Part shown: in pieces, positions 63,411-64,000 of the stretch | Numbering within the stretch: the stretch's first letter is position 1 | Layout of the letters: each line of letters begins with the position of its first letter | Assembly: GCA_000333855.2 (NCBI GenBank) | Contig: CM007349.1 | Location: 69,213 to 133,212 of the forward strand | Direction: 5' to 3' | DNA length: 64,000 bases | DNA from: Endotrypanum monterogeii | Lineage: Eukaryota; Euglenozoa; Kinetoplastea; Trypanosomatida; Trypanosomatidae | Position numbers and translations under genes: made by a program | The notes under the pieces: generated by a model | Told to the model about the DNA's origin: nothing | The model's database searches: none | What the model saw: the letters and a program-made list of their open reading frames with translations, nothing else

Positions 63411-63890
63411 TAAAGGCCTTTTTATACCTTTTGATGGAGCGTGCCTGAAACCAGACATGGACCCTAATGAACGCCGTCTGAAACCGAGAGGCATGTTTCT
63501 TTTTGTGTCCGGAGTGCGAATGGTGCGTTTTTTCTTCAGACCCAAAGATGGCCGGAGGCGTCTTCAGAGGCCCGACCCGGCCCGGCGGACCCCTGTCGAG
63601 GACAATTTTCGGCCATGTCCTTTGCCCCTCCGACCCGAATGGATGGTGCCTGTATTGTTTATTAGGGGTTCTTTGATGTTTGTTCGGGCTTTGGGGCGGC
63701 GTTTAAAGGTTGACCCTAAAACACCCTCTGGACCCCCTTGCCGGGGACCCCTCTCGGAACCCCCCGGGCCGGTTCCCATGGAAATGCCCAGGGTGACCCC
63801 CATGGGCTGGGGGTCGAATATTGGGGTGTTCCTTGGGGGTCACAGCATCCCCAGGCACTGTTACGGGTGGTGTCAGGGCCTCCATTGTTG
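63411..63890. other. GC-rich telomere-associated sequence
   Basis: Composition shifts sharply: many GGGG/CCCC and GGACCC-type words, unlike anything else in the window. No gene. It may correspond to the conserved telomere-associated sequence of Leishmania-type chromosomes, but I cannot match its conserved boxes from memory. Confidence 0.5.
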
Positions 63891-63931
63891 GTTAGCGTCA
63901 GGGTCAGGGTCAGGGTCAGGGTCAGGGTCAG
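63891..63931 (+). repeat. TCAGGG variant telomeric repeats
   Basis: About six units of the hexamer GTCAGG (TCAGGG) come before the canonical units, preceded by a single GTTAGC. They form a sharp proximal block. Confidence 0.93.
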
Positions 63932-64000
63932 GGTTAGGGTTAGGGTTAGGGTTAGGGTTAGGGTTAGGGTTAGGGTTAGGGTTAGGGTTAGGGTTAGGGT
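63932..64000 (+). repeat. telomere, (TTAGGG)n
   Basis: About 11-12 perfect TTAGGG units run to the last base. The G-rich strand is the + strand reading rightward, so base 64000 is toward the chromosome end, and all genes are transcribed toward it. Confidence 0.98.

Overview
The window looks like the right-hand end of a nuclear chromosome from a trypanosomatid (Kinetoplastea), most likely a member of the Leishmaniinae (Leishmania or a close relative). The reasons are: every convincing gene is intronless and on the + strand; genes are separated by long intergenic stretches rich in polypyrimidine and microsatellites; polypyrimidine-AG sequences of the trans-splicing type lie just upstream of many start codons; the gene content is typical of kinetoplastids (inosine-adenosine-guanosine type nucleoside hydrolase, FYVE-linked phosphodiesterase, IFT56, mitoferrin, WEE1-like and NEK kinases); and the + strand ends in a TTAGGG telomere. 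From memory, mitoferrin (LMIT1), the nucleoside hydrolase and RPS19 lie in this order near the end of Leishmania chromosome 29, so the window is probably syntenic with that end. I cannot name the species.

Layout. 1-2184: 3' part of a condensin CAP-G-like gene, cut by the window edge. 3513-9250: an RTEL1-like helicase and a NEK kinase. 9251-12683: 3.4 kb without a gene, holding a GGGGA purine tract and hairpins. 12684-25899: a FYVE-phosphodiesterase whose frame is broken in a run of nine T, a proline-rich protein, a mitochondrial PPR-like protein, a parallel beta-helix protein and a WEE1-like kinase. 26336-39057: two inverted, near-identical ~0.92-kb repeats flank ~10.9 kb with six genes (START protein, divergent actin-related protein, small membrane protein, IFT56, trypsin-like protease, mitoferrin). 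39058-44939: gene-poor, with one small membrane protein. 44940-52546: nucleoside hydrolase, LRR/coiled-coil protein, divergent cyclin and an RRM protein; a sequencing gap between the last two is bracketed by two (AT)14 tracts. 52547-57458: 4.9 kb of T-rich sequence. 57459-61982: two hypothetical proteins, ribosomal protein S19 and a second START protein. 61983-64000: subtelomere and telomere.

The genes do not form a functional operon. As is usual in this group they are presumably co-transcribed toward the telomere as one polycistronic unit and separated by trans-splicing and polyadenylation, so control would lie mostly in UTRs. Several open frames begin at non-ATG codons upstream; in each such case I moved the start to the first ATG that fits the protein family and the nearby splice acceptor. 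The main points for a second look are the inverted repeat pair (and the under-sized N gap inside one copy), the phosphodiesterase frameshift, the AT-bracketed gap, the giant T-rich intergenic region, the TCAGGG variant telomere junction and possible decayed retroelement pieces between 39 and 44 kb.
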